DNA from: Lysobacteraceae bacterium UBA6001
GTDB lineage: Bacteria; Pseudomonadota; Gammaproteobacteria; Xanthomonadales; Xanthomonadaceae
Direction: 5' to 3'
Length of the DNA: 56,936 bases
Assembly (NCBI GenBank): GCA_002429615.1
Contig: DJAN01000026.1
Coordinates: 528-57,463 of the forward strand
Positions 25,895 through 35,392 of this stretch are shown here, piece after piece (the first letter of the stretch is position 1; every line of letters starts with the position of its first letter). The position numbers were made by a program, and so were the translations under genes. Below the pieces are notes generated by a model. That model saw only the letters and a list, made by a program, of their open reading frames with translations. It had not been told where the DNA came from and searched no databases.

Positions 25895-26980
25895 ATGAGT
25901 AAGGTCGCCTTGATTACGGGTGTGACGGGCCAGGACGGTTCGTATCTCGCCGAGTTCCTGCTGGGCAAGGGCTATATCGTTCACGGTATCAAGCGCCGTA
26001 GCTCGCTGTTCAACACCGACCGAATCGATCACCTGTACCAGGATCCGCACGTCAAGGATCGCCGGTTCATCCTGCATCACGGTGACATGACCGATTCGAG
26101 CAGCATGATCCGCATCATCCAGCAGACCCAGCCGGATGAGATCTACAACCTTGCCGCGCAGAGCCACGTCGCCGTGTCGTTCCAGGAGCCGGAATACACC
26201 GCCAACTCCGACGCGCTGGGCCCGCTGCGCGTGCTCGAGGCGATCCGCATCCTCGGTCTAGAGAAGAAGACGCGCTTCTACCAGGCTTCGACCTCGGAGC
26301 TGTACGGCCTGGTGCAGGAAATCCCGCAGAAGGAGACCACGCCGTTCTATCCGCGTTCTCCGTATGCGGTCGCCAAGCTGTATGCCTACTGGATCACCGT
26401 GAACTATCGCGAGTCCTACGGCATGTACGCGTGCAACGGCATCCTGTTCAACCACGAATCGCCGGTGCGTGGCGAGACCTTCGTGACCCGCAAGATCACC
26501 CGCGCCCTGGCCCGCATCAAGCTGGGCCTGCAGAGCTGCCTGTACCTGGGCAACCTGGATGCGCTGCGCGACTGGGGTCACGCCAAGGACTACGTGGAAA
26601 TGCAGTGGCTGATGCTGCAGCAGGACCAGCCGGAAGACTTCGTGATCGCCACCGGCGTGCAGTTCAGCGTGCGCGACTTCTGTGACGCGGCCGCTGCCGA
26701 ACTCGGCATCACCATCCGCTGGGAAGGCAAGGGCGTGGAAGAGAAGGGCTACGATGCGCAGGGCAACTGCATCATCGCCGTCGACCCGCTGTACTTCCGT
26801 CCGGCCGAAGTGGAAACCCTGCTCGGTGATGCGACCAAGGCCAAGCAGAAGCTGGGCTGGGAGCCGAAGATCACGTTCAAGGAACTCGTCGCCGAAATGG
26901 TGCGCGAAGACCTGAAGTCCGCCGAGCGCGACGAACTGGTCAAGCGCCACGGCTACAACGCCTTCGATTTCCACGAGTAA
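25895..26980 (+). CDS. gmd: GDP-mannose 4,6-dehydratase
   Basis: This 361-residue extended SDR converts GDP-D-mannose to GDP-4-keto-6-deoxy-D-mannose. The NADP motif is GVTGQDGSY (G9, G12, G15) and the catalytic set is T133, E135, Y157 and K161 (ASTSELYG and SPYAVAKLY). The N-terminal [15 protein letters not shown] and [16 protein letters not shown] are diagnostic of GMD. Substrate comes from XanA/XanB and the product probably goes to the Fcl-like reductase. GC returns to flank-like values here, unlike the genes just upstream. A perfect terminator follows. Confidence 0.96.
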   Translation: MSKVALITGVTGQDGSYLAEFLLGKGYIVHGIKRRSSLFNTDRIDHLYQDPHVKDRRFILHHGDMTDSSSMIRIIQQTQPDEIYNLAAQSHVAVSFQEPEYTANSDALGPLRVLEAIRILGLEKKTRFYQASTSELYGLVQEIPQKETTPFYPRSPYAVAKLYAYWITVNYRESYGMYACNGILFNHESPVRGETFVTRKITRALARIKLGLQSCLYLGNLDALRDWGHAKDYVEMQWLMLQQDQPEDFVIATGVQFSVRDFCDAAAAELGITIRWEGKGVEEKGYDAQGNCIIAVDPLYFRPAEVETLLGDATKAKQKLGWEPKITFKELVAEMVREDLKSAERDELVKRHGYNAFDFHE

Positions 26981-27003
26981 TCGGCGGGGAAGTGGCAGAA
27001 ATG

Positions 27004-27040
27004 CGAAAGGGTCCGCTTCAAGCGGACCCTTTCATTTTGT
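27004..27040 (+). terminator. Intrinsic terminator at the end of the first O-antigen block
   Basis: AAAGGGTCCGCTT and AAGCGGACCCTTT pair almost perfectly around a minimal loop and are followed by CATTTTG. It separates the + strand O-antigen genes from the minus-strand etf genes. Confidence 0.9.
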
Positions 27041-27099
27041 GCCATCGAATGCGCCGGTGAAGGCCAATGCAGGCGCCTTCACCGTTCCACGTCCGGCCC

Positions 27100-28038
27100 T
27101 TACAGCGCCTTTTCCAGCTCCGGCAGCAGGGTGAACAGATCACCCACCAGCCCGATATCGGCAATCTCGAAGATCGGCGCTTCGCCGTCCTTGTTGATCG
27201 CCACGATGGTGCCGGCGTCCTTGATGCCGGTCAGGTGCTGGATCGCGCCGCTGATACCCACGGCCACGTACAGCTCCGGCGCGATGATCTTGCCGGTCTG
27301 GCCCACCTGCAGCTCGTTCGGCACGTAGCCGGCGTCCACCGCCGCGCGCGAGGCGCCCACCGCGGCACCGAGCTTGTCGGCGAGCTGGTAGATGACCTTG
27401 AAGTTCTCTTCCGAGCCGACGCCGCGGCCACCGGACACCACGCGCTTGGCGCTCTGCAGGTCCGGACGGTCGGACTTGCCGGCGGCCAGGCCAACGAAGC
27501 GGGTATGCGTGGGCAGCGTGGCGTCGGCCTGCGCGGCCTCGACGCTGGCGCTGCCGCCCTTCGCCGCTTCCGGCCAGGAAGCCGTGCGCACCGTGGCCAC
27601 CACGACCTGGTCGGCCGGGGCTTCGACGGTGATGATCGCGTTGCCGGCGTAGATCGGGCGCTGGAAGGTATGCGTGCCTTCCACGGCCATCAGGTCGGAG
27701 ACCTGGTTGACCCCCAGCAGCGCGGCCACCACCGGCATCAGGTCCTTGCCGAACGTGGTCGACGGACCCAGGACGTGGCTGTAGCCGGATGCCAGGGCCG
27801 CGATCTGCGGGCCAAGCACCTGCGCCAGCGCATGTTCGTTGGCCGGGTTGGTTACGGTCAGCACGCGCGCCACGCCGGCGATCTGCGCCGCCTGCGCGGC
27901 CACGCCGGCCGGGTCGGCGGCCAGCACGACGATGTCGATGGCCTCGGGCTGCATGGCCTGGGCCGCGCTGACGGTCTTGGCGGTGGCGGCGTTGAGCTGT
28001 CCGCCCAGGTGTTCGGCGACGATGAGTACCTTGGCCAT
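27100..28038 (-). CDS. etfA: Electron transfer flavoprotein alpha subunit
   Basis: The 312-residue alpha subunit of ETF accepts electrons from acyl-CoA and other dehydrogenases and passes them to ETF-ubiquinone oxidoreductase. The C-terminal FAD-binding half is typical: [35 protein letters not shown], then [16 protein letters not shown]. The start [13 protein letters not shown] overlaps the last base of the etfB stop codon (TAATG), so the subunits are coupled. etfA is the conserved right flank of xanthomonad LPS loci. Its electron acceptor gene lies 18 kb away in this window. Confidence 0.96.
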   Translation of the reverse strand: MAKVLIVAEHLGGQLNAATAKTVSAAQAMQPEAIDIVVLAADPAGVAAQAAQIAGVARVLTVTNPANEHALAQVLGPQIAALASGYSHVLGPSTTFGKDLMPVVAALLGVNQVSDLMAVEGTHTFQRPIYAGNAIITVEAPADQVVVATVRTASWPEAAKGGSASVEAAQADATLPTHTRFVGLAAGKSDRPDLQSAKRVVSGGRGVGSEENFKVIYQLADKLGAAVGASRAAVDAGYVPNELQVGQTGKIIAPELYVAVGISGAIQHLTGIKDAGTIVAINKDGEAPIFEIADIGLVGDLFTLLPELEKAL

Positions 28039-28784
28039 TACAGCAACCCCTTCTGCTTGAGTGCGGCCACCAGCTCGGCGGCATCCTTCACCATGACGCC
28101 GCGGCTGCGCTTGGCCGGCGGGGCGTAACGGGTGGTCTTCAGGCTGTCGTTGGCATCCACGCCGAGGTCGGCGAACGCGATGGTCTCCAGCGGCTTGCTC
28201 TTGGCCTTCATGATGTCCGGCAGCTTGATGAAGCGCGGCTCGTTGAGGCGCAGGTCGGTGGTGACCACCGCCGGCAAATCGACTTCCAGCGTTTCCAGGC
28301 CGGCGTCGACTTCGCGGGTCACCGTGGCCTTGCCGTCGGCGATGGCGAGCTTGGAGGCGAACGTCGCCTGCGGGCGGCCCCACAGCGTGGCGAGCATCTG
28401 CCCGGTCTGGTTGGCGTCGTCGTCGATCGCCTGCTTGCCGAGGATCACCAGCTGCGGCTGTTCCTTCTCGACCAGCTTGAGCAGGGCACGGGCAGCGGTC
28501 AGCGGCTGCACGGCGGCATCGGTGACGACATGGATGGCGCGGTTGGCGCCCATCGCCAGGCCGTTGCGCAGGTGCGCGGCGGCGTCGGCGGGGGCCAGGG
28601 TGACCACGACGACTTCGCTGGCGACGCCGGCGTCGCGCAGGCGCAGCGCCTCTTCGAGGGCGATTTCATCGAACGGGTTGGGCGAAAGCTTGACGCCGTC
28701 CGTGACCACGCCGGAGCCGTCCGGCTTGACCTGGATGCGGACGTTGTAGTCCACCACGCGCTTGTAGGCGACGAGGATTTTCAT
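28038..28784 (-). CDS. etfB: Electron transfer flavoprotein beta subunit
   Basis: The 248-residue ETF beta subunit starts MKILVAYKRVVDYNVRIQVK, with NPFDEIALEEALRL, the adenine-nucleotide region GKQAIDDDANQTGQMLA, and the recognition-loop segment LPAVVTTDLRLNEPRFIKLPDIMKAK. It binds AMP structurally and docks to dehydrogenases. It is first in the etfBA operon and diverges from rmlB across about 200 bases that must hold both promoters. Confidence 0.96.
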   Translation of the reverse strand: MKILVAYKRVVDYNVRIQVKPDGSGVVTDGVKLSPNPFDEIALEEALRLRDAGVASEVVVVTLAPADAAAHLRNGLAMGANRAIHVVTDAAVQPLTAARALLKLVEKEQPQLVILGKQAIDDDANQTGQMLATLWGRPQATFASKLAIADGKATVTREVDAGLETLEVDLPAVVTTDLRLNEPRFIKLPDIMKAKSKPLETIAFADLGVDANDSLKTTRYAPPAKRSRGVMVKDAAELVAALKQKGLL

Positions 28785-28954
28785 CTTGTACGAGATCCTT
28801 CAGCTGTTGCGGGAAGGCCCGGCCGCGGCGGCTGGCGCGGGGCAGTGAGCCGATTTTAGCCGGCAAAGCGCCTCCGTGCGATGGCGTATGGAAATGCTGC
28901 GCTGCGTCATCGGGACGGGCTTCAGGGATGTGGCCGGGCCAAAGCGGATATCCT

Positions 28955-28983
28955 TCCCGTCTTTGCGTGACGGGAGTTTCCAG
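28955..28983 (+). promoter_or_regulatory. Hairpin that pairs the ribosome-binding site of rmlB
   Basis: TCCCGTC (28955-28961) and GACGGGA (28969-28975) form a perfect 7-base-pair stem. The right arm contains the GGGA(G) that serves as the ribosome-binding site for the GTG start 8 bases on. Closing of this stem would lower rmlB translation. Seen by eye only. Confidence 0.4.
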
Positions 28984-30039
28984 GTGGCAACGTGGCTGGT
29001 AACCGGCGGCGCCGGATTCATTGGCGGCAACTTCGTCCGCGAGGCCGTCGCCCGTGGCATCAAGGTGGTCAATCTCGATCTGCTGACCTATGCCGGCAAC
29101 CTGAATACGCTGGCTTCGCTACAGGGCGACCCGAACCACGTCTTCGTGCATGGCGATATCGGCGACCGCGACCTGGTGTCGCAGCTGTTGGCCGAGCACC
29201 AGCCGGAGGCCGTGCTGAACTTCGCCGCGGAGAGCCACGTCGACCGTTCCATCGATGGTCCGGGGACGTTCGTGCAGACCAACGTGGTCGGCACCCTGGG
29301 CCTGCTGGAGGCCAGCCGTGACTACTGGAAGGCGTTGCCCGACGCGCGCGCGGCGGCGTTCCGCTTCCTGCACGTGTCCACCGACGAGGTCTACGGCACG
29401 CTCGGCGAGACCGGCAAGTTCTCCGAGACCACGCCCTACGCACCGAATTCGCCGTACTCCGCGTCGAAGGCCGCATCCGATCACCTGGTGCGTGCGTTCC
29501 ACCACACCTACGGCCTGCCGACGCTGACCACCAACTGCTCGAACAACTACGGCCCGTATCACTTCCCCGAGAAGCTCATCCCGCTGGTGATCGCCAAGGC
29601 GCTGGCCGGTGAGCCGCTGCCGGTCTATGGCGACGGCAAGCAGGTGCGCGACTGGCTGTTCGTCAGCGACCACTGCGAGGCGATCCGCGCCGTGCTGGCC
29701 GGTGGCCGCCCCGGCGAGACCTACAACGTCGGTGGCAATGCGGAGCGCCAGAACATCGAGGTGGTGCAGGCGATCTGCGCGCTGCTGGATGCGCGCCGCC
29801 CGCGCGCCGATGGCCGCCCGCGTGCCACGCAGATCACCCATGTCGCCGATCGCCCCGGCCACGACCGCCGTTATGCGATCGACGCCTCCAAGCTGAAGCA
29901 CGAACTGGGTTGGGAGCCGACGCATACGTTCGAGCAGGGCATCGCCTTCACCGTGGACTGGTATTTGGACAACCAGGACTGGGTACGCGGTGTGCTGGAC
30001 GGTAGCTACCGCCTCGAACGCATCGGCACCGCGGCCTGA
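28984..30039 (+). CDS. rmlB: dTDP-glucose 4,6-dehydratase
   Basis: This 351-residue extended SDR performs the second step of dTDP-L-rhamnose synthesis. The NAD motif is [10 protein letters not shown], the catalytic triad region is STDEVYG (T133, D134, E135), and YxxxK is Y158/K162. [12 protein letters not shown] and [18 protein letters not shown] are diagnostic. The GTG start gives [12 protein letters not shown]. In-frame sequence further upstream does not look like protein. First gene of rmlBACD. Confidence 0.96.
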   Translation: MATWLVTGGAGFIGGNFVREAVARGIKVVNLDLLTYAGNLNTLASLQGDPNHVFVHGDIGDRDLVSQLLAEHQPEAVLNFAAESHVDRSIDGPGTFVQTNVVGTLGLLEASRDYWKALPDARAAAFRFLHVSTDEVYGTLGETGKFSETTPYAPNSPYSASKAASDHLVRAFHHTYGLPTLTTNCSNNYGPYHFPEKLIPLVIAKALAGEPLPVYGDGKQVRDWLFVSDHCEAIRAVLAGGRPGETYNVGGNAERQNIEVVQAICALLDARRPRADGRPRATQITHVADRPGHDRRYAIDASKLKHELGWEPTHTFEQGIAFTVDWYLDNQDWVRGVLDGSYRLERIGTAA

Positions 30040-30055
30040 TCACGGAGCGACCCAC

Positions 30056-30943
30056 ATGAGCAAACGCAAGGGCATCATCCTCGCCGGGGGTTCCGGCACG
30101 CGGCTGTATCCGATCACCCAGGGCATCAGCAAGCAGCTGCTGCCGGTGTACGACAAGCCGATGATCTACTACCCGCTGAGCGTGTTGATGCTGGCGGGCA
30201 TCCGCGACGTGCTGATCATCAACACGCCGCACGAGCAGGCGTTGTTCCAGAACCTGCTGGGCGATGGTTCGCAGTGGGGCATGAACATCCAGTACGCGGT
30301 GCAGCCCAGCCCGGATGGTTTGGCGCAGGCCTATCTGATCGGTCGCGACTTCGTGGCTGGCCAGCCGAGCTGTCTGGTGCTGGGCGACAACATCTTCCAC
30401 GGCCACGGGCTGACCGAGACGCTGCGCCGCGCCGAAGCGCGTGACCATGGCGCCACGGTGTTCGGCTATTGGGTCAACGATCCCGAACGCTATGGCGTGG
30501 CGGAGTTCGATGCCAGTGGCAAGGTGATCGGGATCGAGGAAAAGCCTGCCGCACCGCGCTCGAACTACGCGGTCACCGGCCTGTATTTCTACGATGGTCG
30601 TGCCAGTGACTACGCCGCCGCATTGAAGCCTTCACCGCGCGGCGAGCTGGAGATCACTGACCTCAACCGCTGCTATCTCGAAGACGGCTCGTTGCATCTG
30701 GAGGCGCTGGGGCGTGGCTATGCGTGGCTCGATACCGGGACGCACCAGTCGCTGCACGAGGCGTCCAATTTCATCGAGACCATCCAGGCGCGCCAAGGCC
30801 TGCAGGTATGCTGCCCGGAAGAGATCGCCTTCGGACACGGCTGGATCAATGCCGAGGACCTGCAGCGTCTGGCCGCGCCGCTGTCAAAGAATGCCTATGG
30901 CAAGTACCTGCATGACCTGGCCCGACGGGGGAAGATGTTTTGA
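30056..30943 (+). CDS. rmlA: Glucose-1-phosphate thymidylyltransferase
   Basis: This 295-residue nucleotidyltransferase makes dTDP-glucose from glucose-1-phosphate and dTTP. The signature [11 protein letters not shown] (11-21), followed by [20 protein letters not shown], is the RmlA-type pattern. LGDNIFHG carries the catalytic Asp. Glucose-1-phosphate may come from XanA encoded downstream. The stop codon overlaps the rmlC start. Confidence 0.96.
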   Translation: MSKRKGIILAGGSGTRLYPITQGISKQLLPVYDKPMIYYPLSVLMLAGIRDVLIINTPHEQALFQNLLGDGSQWGMNIQYAVQPSPDGLAQAYLIGRDFVAGQPSCLVLGDNIFHGHGLTETLRRAEARDHGATVFGYWVNDPERYGVAEFDASGKVIGIEEKPAAPRSNYAVTGLYFYDGRASDYAAALKPSPRGELEITDLNRCYLEDGSLHLEALGRGYAWLDTGTHQSLHEASNFIETIQARQGLQVCCPEEIAFGHGWINAEDLQRLAAPLSKNAYGKYLHDLARRGKMF

Positions 30944-31497
30944 AACTGATTGAAACCGCATTGCCTGGCTGCATGGTCATCGAGCCGGCGGTGCACGGGG
31001 ATGAACGCGGCTTCTTCTTCGAGAGCTGGAACGCGGAGCGTTTCGCGCGCCATGGCCTGGACATGCGCTTCGTGCAGAGCAACGTCTCTTCTTCCAGTCG
31101 TGGCGTGCTGCGCGGGCTGCACTACCAATGGCCGCGTCCGCAGGGAAAGCTGGTCAGCGTGCTGGAAGGCGAGGTGTATGACGTCGCCGTCGACATCCGC
31201 CACGGTTCGCCGCACTTCGGGCGCTGGGCCGCGGCCATCCTCAGTGCGGAGAACCGCCGCCAGTTCTGGATTCCCGAGGGCTTCGCGCATGGTTTCGCGG
31301 TGCTGTCCGAACGCGCGGTCTTCAGCTATCTGTGCACCGATGTGTACGTGAAGGAGGCCGACGCCGGCGTGCGCTGGAACGACGAGCGCATTGGCGTCGA
31401 CTGGCCGATCAGCGATCCGATCCTCTCGGGCAAGGACGCGCTCGCGCCGTTCCTGGCGGATGTGCCGCCCGAACGGCTGCCGGTCTTCATGCCGTGA
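30940..31497 (+). CDS. rmlC: dTDP-4-dehydrorhamnose 3,5-epimerase
   Basis: This 185-residue cupin-fold epimerase contains [17 protein letters not shown] with the catalytic base H61, and [14 protein letters not shown]. It begins with TTG, overlapping the rmlA stop (TTTTGA), a start used for translational coupling. No ATG fits the N-terminus [16 protein letters not shown]. It provides the second-to-last step in dTDP-rhamnose synthesis. Confidence 0.95.
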   Translation: MKLIETALPGCMVIEPAVHGDERGFFFESWNAERFARHGLDMRFVQSNVSSSSRGVLRGLHYQWPRPQGKLVSVLEGEVYDVAVDIRHGSPHFGRWAAAILSAENRRQFWIPEGFAHGFAVLSERAVFSYLCTDVYVKEADAGVRWNDERIGVDWPISDPILSGKDALAPFLADVPPERLPVFMP

Positions 31498-32399
31498 GCG
31501 TGCTGGTACTCGGTGGCAATGGGCAGGTGGGCAGGGAACTGCTGCGTGCTTTCCGCGAACGCGGCGAGCAGGTCATTGTGACGACGCGCAGCGGTGTGCT
31601 GGAGGACGGCACGCCCTGCGAACGCGCGGATCTGGATCAGCCCGACACCCTCCCGGCCCTGCTCGATCACCTGGCGCCGGACGCCATCATCAATGCCGCG
31701 GCGTATACCGCGGTGGATCGTGCCGAGGTCGAGTCCGACGCGGCGTTTCGGGTCAATGCAGAAGCGCCAGGCGTGATCGCGCGGTGGTGTGCCGCGCAGG
31801 GCGTGCCGCTGGTCCACTACTCGACCGACTACGTCTTCGACGGACGCTCGGCGGTGCCCTATCGCGAGGAAGACCCCACTCATCCGCTGAGCGTCTACGG
31901 CGCCAGCAAGTGGGCGGGAGAGGAGGCGATCCGCGCTGCCGGTGGTCGCCACCTGATCTTCCGCACGGCCTGGGTGTACGCGAGCCACAGCCACAACTTC
32001 CTGCGCACGATGTTGCGCGTGGGCGCCGAGCGCGACGAACTGCGCGTGGTGGCGGACCAGTTCGGAACGCCGACCCCCGCGCGGCTGGTGGCCGATACGA
32101 CGCTGCTCGCGTTGCGCCACCCGGGCGGGCTATCAGGCACCTGGCATCTCACCGCCAGCGGCGAGACCAGCTGGTACGGCTTCGCCGAGGCGATCTTCGC
32201 CGAAGCGCTCGCGGCCGGCTGCATCGCGCGCGCGCCGGCCGTGGTGGCGATCGCCACCGCCGACTACCCCACGCCGGCCACGAGGCCGGCGAGGTCGCTG
32301 CTGGACAACCGCCGCGTGCAGCACGACTTCGACACGCAGATGCCCGCATGGCGCGATGGCCTGAAGCAGGTCATCGCGGAGCTGGCCGCGGCACGCTGA
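31494..32399 (+). CDS. rmlD: dTDP-4-dehydrorhamnose reductase
   Basis: This 301-residue SDR reduces dTDP-4-keto-L-rhamnose to dTDP-L-rhamnose. The nucleotide loop is LGGNGQVGR (G7, G10, G13), the catalytic Thr/Asp/Tyr are in YSTDYVFDG (111-113), and YGASK contains Y135/K139. The start is a GTG overlapping the rmlC stop. It ends the rmlBACD operon and meets the convergent GT-C gene after 15 bases, so the two transcripts may interfere. Confidence 0.95.
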   Translation: MSVLVLGGNGQVGRELLRAFRERGEQVIVTTRSGVLEDGTPCERADLDQPDTLPALLDHLAPDAIINAAAYTAVDRAEVESDAAFRVNAEAPGVIARWCAAQGVPLVHYSTDYVFDGRSAVPYREEDPTHPLSVYGASKWAGEEAIRAAGGRHLIFRTAWVYASHSHNFLRTMLRVGAERDELRVVADQFGTPTPARLVADTTLLALRHPGGLSGTWHLTASGETSWYGFAEAIFAEALAAGCIARAPAVVAIATADYPTPATRPARSLLDNRRVQHDFDTQMPAWRDGLKQVIAELAAAR

Positions 32400-32414
32400 T
32401 CGCGTGCCCCGGCT

Positions 32415-34001
32415 TCAGAGCGCGCAGTGATGCGCGCGGGTGTCGGTCTTGCGGTACACGGTGCCGCCAAACGTGCCGTAGGGCTTGGACGGATCGACCG
32501 GCACCACACCGAACGGCTGGTACAGCCCGGTACCGACAACAGCGGCCTCGATTTCCGGGGCGCCCGGCCAGTCGGTGCGCGTGGTGGTCATGATCACGTC
32601 CGGCGGGCATGAGGCGATTGCCTGCTGCAGTTGCCGCGGGTCCAGCCCCAGTTGGATCAGCAGCGCCGACAGATTGCCCAGCTTGCCCGACGGCGGCAGC
32701 GTGCCCGAGATCGGATACAGCGAGAACATGAAGCCACTCACGCTGGCGGTGCCGCCCGGCGGCGTCGCGTGCTGGATCATCTCGCCGGCCAGCAGGTAGT
32801 TCGACGCGCTGGCCGCATCGATGGCCCAGCCCTTGTGCAGGGTGGTGGACGCGCTGCGGGCCGCCTCCGGCAGCGCCGCCAGCTGCGCGCTGACCGGCTG
32901 CACCAGCGACAGCGCCGCCAGCGCGGCCAGTCCTGCCGCCGCCGCGGCTTCGCGGGTGCCCGCCAGCGCGGTGAATACCGTGCGCCATGCCATCGCGGTC
33001 AGCAGCGCGAGCGCCGGCAAGGCCACGGCGAAGTGATACGGGAAGCCGATCTTCGTCGCCGGCTCGATTAGCGCGACGAGCGCGCAGCCACACCAGAGGG
33101 ATGCGCGCGCCAGGCCGCGGGTATCGCGCGTGATCAGCCTCAGCACGAAGGCGAGCGCGATGCCGGTGGCGGCAAGGAACAGCGCCGGCCGGGAAACGTT
33201 GAACGAGGTCACCACGGCGTTGTGGAAGAACTCCGCGCGCTGTGCCTGCAGCGATTGATAGACGATGCCCGCGTCGCGATAGGCCTCCAGCAGGCCATGC
33301 GCGCCGCCGCGCAGCAGCACGATGAGCGCGAGCACGCACAGGCCGGTCACCGCACCGCCCGCGCCGAACCACAGCAGGGCACGCCGCCCGTGGCCCCACC
33401 ACACCGCGCACAGTCCCAGCAGCGCGAACGGGGCCAGTGTCTCGCGCAGCAGGATGCCCGCCGCCACCAGTGCACCGACGCCGAACCAGCGCCAGGTCGA
33501 GGTGGGCGTCGCGCCGCGTGCAAGCAACAGTGCCGCGAACAGCGGCAGGTAGGCGGCATACAGGCTGTTCTTGAAGCCGGACTGCACGAAGCTGGGGTCG
33601 TTCATCGCCAGCAGGAACACCGCGCCCACGGCCGCGCCGATCACCAGGCTGCGCGATTCCAGCACCAACAGGCGCAGCAGCACCAACGAGGCCACCGCCG
33701 CGATTCCCATGTCCACCGCGCGCAGCGCCACCAGCGGTTGCAGGTCCAGGCCGAACACCCAGAACAGCGTGAGCGGATAGACCATCAGCGTGCCGTCCGC
33801 GGGCAGCCCCTGGTGCGCCAGCAGCGCGGCATGCGTGCGCATCGCGAAATAGGCCATGAAGCCCTCGTCGGTGGACGGCATGGCGGAGAGCGTGCCGATG
33901 CGCGGCAGCACCACCGTGGCCAGCACGATGAGGATCAGGACGAGCCAGCCCAGCGCGGTCATCCAGCGCGTGGCGGGGGTCACATGGCGAGGCTGATGCA
34001 T
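32415..34001 (-). CDS. GT-C-like polytopic membrane glycosyltransferase
   Basis: The product has 528 residues and about eleven hydrophobic segments, ending in a soluble periplasmic tail of roughly 130 residues. The first periplasmic loop carries STDEGFMAYFAMR. An Asp-Glu pair in this place is the usual catalytic feature of GT-C enzymes such as ArnT and Gtr, which use polyprenyl-phosphate sugars as donors. Last gene of an eight-gene overlapping operon; it overlaps the EamA-like gene by 22 bases. It is the likely final transferase of the cassette, adding the lipid-carried sugar to O-antigen or lipid A core in the periplasm. Exact family and acceptor are unknown. Confidence 0.7.
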   Translation of the reverse strand: MHQPRHVTPATRWMTALGWLVLILIVLATVVLPRIGTLSAMPSTDEGFMAYFAMRTHAALLAHQGLPADGTLMVYPLTLFWVFGLDLQPLVALRAVDMGIAAVASLVLLRLLVLESRSLVIGAAVGAVFLLAMNDPSFVQSGFKNSLYAAYLPLFAALLLARGATPTSTWRWFGVGALVAAGILLRETLAPFALLGLCAVWWGHGRRALLWFGAGGAVTGLCVLALIVLLRGGAHGLLEAYRDAGIVYQSLQAQRAEFFHNAVVTSFNVSRPALFLAATGIALAFVLRLITRDTRGLARASLWCGCALVALIEPATKIGFPYHFAVALPALALLTAMAWRTVFTALAGTREAAAAAGLAALAALSLVQPVSAQLAALPEAARSASTTLHKGWAIDAASASNYLLAGEMIQHATPPGGTASVSGFMFSLYPISGTLPPSGKLGNLSALLIQLGLDPRQLQQAIASCPPDVIMTTTRTDWPGAPEIEAAVVGTGLYQPFGVVPVDPSKPYGTFGGTVYRKTDTRAHHCAL

Positions 34002-34312
34002 ACGGTTCCTGCGGAGACGAGGCTGGCACCGAGCCAGAAGCGGGGAGGGAGACGTTCGCCGAAGATCAGCTGGCTCGACAGCGGGACCACGATATAAGCC
34101 AACGCCGCAAAGCAGACCAGCAACGACAGCGCGAGGGTGCGCATCAGCAGCACGACCAGCAGCACCGACACCAGCTGCCCGGCGACCGCCAGCGCCAGGC
34201 GGCCATAACGGCGCCCACGCTCGCTGGCCTGCGCCGCGGCCTTCATCAGCAACTGTGACCCCGTGCTGCAGCTCACGGAGGCCAGCCCCAGGCCGACCTC
34301 AAGCGGCGACAT
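33980..34312 (-). CDS. EamA/SMR-type small membrane protein, ArnE/ArnF-like subunit
   Basis: The product has 110 residues and four predicted helices, beginning EVGLGLASVSCSTGSQLLMKAA and ending FWLGASLVSAGTVCI. The pattern is that of half-size EamA proteins such as ArnE/ArnF, which act as pairs to flip undecaprenyl-phosphate-aminoarabinose. Its partner is encoded directly upstream (14-base overlap). The GT-C gene is directly downstream (22-base overlap). A role in moving a lipid-linked sugar to the periplasm is the natural inference. Confidence 0.75.
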   Translation of the reverse strand: MSPLEVGLGLASVSCSTGSQLLMKAAAQASERGRRYGRLALAVAGQLVSVLLVVLLMRTLALSLLVCFAALAYIVVPLSSQLIFGERLPPRFWLGASLVSAGTVCISLAM

Positions 34313-34667
34313 CGGCAGGTGCTCCGCGGCTGATGATGAAAAGCCCGGTCACCACCAGCCCGATGCCCAGCGCCATACCGGCATTGAGCGGCTCGTGGAA
34401 GCACACCACGCCGGCGACCGGGGTGATGAGGTAGACCAACGCGGTCCACGGATACGCCGTGGACAACGGCATCCGGCGCAAGGCCAGGAACCAGCTGGCG
34501 AAACCACAGGCCGAGGCGAACAGCCCCGCCCACAGCCAGGGATTGAGCAGCAGGCCGAGCAGCAGGCCCTGGCCGGTGTGCAGGCCGGCACGTTTGTACA
34601 GCACCTGCGCGCCGGCCATGCTGAGGATCATGGTGCCCAGCAGGGCACCGGAGACCCATCGGCTCAT
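34299..34667 (-). CDS. EamA/SMR-type small membrane protein, second ArnE/ArnF-like subunit
   Basis: The product has 122 residues and four helices: LGTMILSMAGAQVLYKRAGL, WLWAGLFASACGFASWFLAL, then RRMPLSTAYPWTALVYLITPVAGV, the last being a hallmark of the ArnE/EamA half-transporters. The ATG overlaps the stop of the methyltransferase gene (ATGA) and the 3' end overlaps the partner gene. Two different halves encoded side by side suggest an asymmetric dimer. Confidence 0.78.
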   Translation of the reverse strand: MSRWVSGALLGTMILSMAGAQVLYKRAGLHTGQGLLLGLLLNPWLWAGLFASACGFASWFLALRRMPLSTAYPWTALVYLITPVAGVVCFHEPLNAGMALGIGLVVTGLFIISRGAPADVAA

Positions 34668-35392
34668 CGCGTGGCCACGAACACGTTCTGCCCGCAGGCG
34701 AACTGGCGCGCGCCGGGGAGGCGCTCGACCAGAGGCTCGATCGCGCGCAGTGCCTTGGCGGCGGCATCCGGGCAGAAGAACGGCACCAGGTTGATGATGC
34801 GCGTGGAGATCCGCGGGAAGCCGGCATCGCGCAGCCAGCGCCGGATCAGCGTGGGCGTGAACGAGCGCTCTTCGTGTTCGACGTGATACGTCGAGTAGCG
34901 CTCCAGCAGCTTGAGCACCGGGTTCAAACCGTTCGGTTCGACGATCACGATGCTGCCGCGAAAATCGCGCAGCGCGGCGATGGCCAGGGCCGGGTCGGGC
35001 AGGTGGTGCAGGACGCCGCGCAGCACGATGCAGTCGAAGTGGTGCTGCTGCAGGTAGCTGGCCATGTCGTAGATGTTGCCGACTTCGAAGCGCACCTTGT
35101 CTTGCAGCCCGTAGCGGGCGGCCTTGGCCTGCGCGGCCTCGATGGCGGCGGCGGCCGGGTCCACGCCCACCACTTCCGCCGCGCCGAAGCCCGGGAACTC
35201 CAGGGTGTACGAACCATCGCCGCAGCCCAGGTCGAGCACACGCTTGCCGGCGAACGGCAGGGCGGCGGCGACCGCGTCGCTGATGCGCGCATTGGCCAGG
35301 TTCGATGACAGGCGGTCGGTGGTGTAGCGGTACGAGCCGGTGTTGCGCACGTCCTCGTCGAACTGGGCGACGTTCTTCTTGACCTGGGTCAT
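34664..35392 (-). CDS. Class I SAM-dependent methyltransferase
   Basis: The 242-residue protein has SAM motif I VLDLGCGDGSY (52-62), an acidic ribose residue in VVGVDPAAAAI, and IVLRGVLHHLPDPALAI for post-motif regions. Similar proteins modify small molecules and sugars. Nothing identifies the substrate. Gene overlaps on both sides (ATGA) place it in the side-chain cassette, where O- or C-methylation of the sugar before or after lipid attachment is likely. Confidence 0.78.
   Translation of the reverse strand: MTQVKKNVAQFDEDVRNTGSYRYTTDRLSSNLANARISDAVAAALPFAGKRVLDLGCGDGSYTLEFPGFGAAEVVGVDPAAAAIEAAQAKAARYGLQDKVRFEVGNIYDMASYLQQHHFDCIVLRGVLHHLPDPALAIAALRDFRGSIVIVEPNGLNPVLKLLERYSTYHVEHEERSFTPTLIRRWLRDAGFPRISTRIINLVPFFCPDAAAKALRAIEPLVERLPGARQFACGQNVFVATR

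Noticed and set aside
8824..26980. Wzx/Wzy-dependent O-antigen pathway
   Set aside because: No flippase of the Wzx size, no Wzy-like polymerase and no Wzz are recognisable. The two large membrane proteins have GT-C features and the exporter is Wzm/Wzt.
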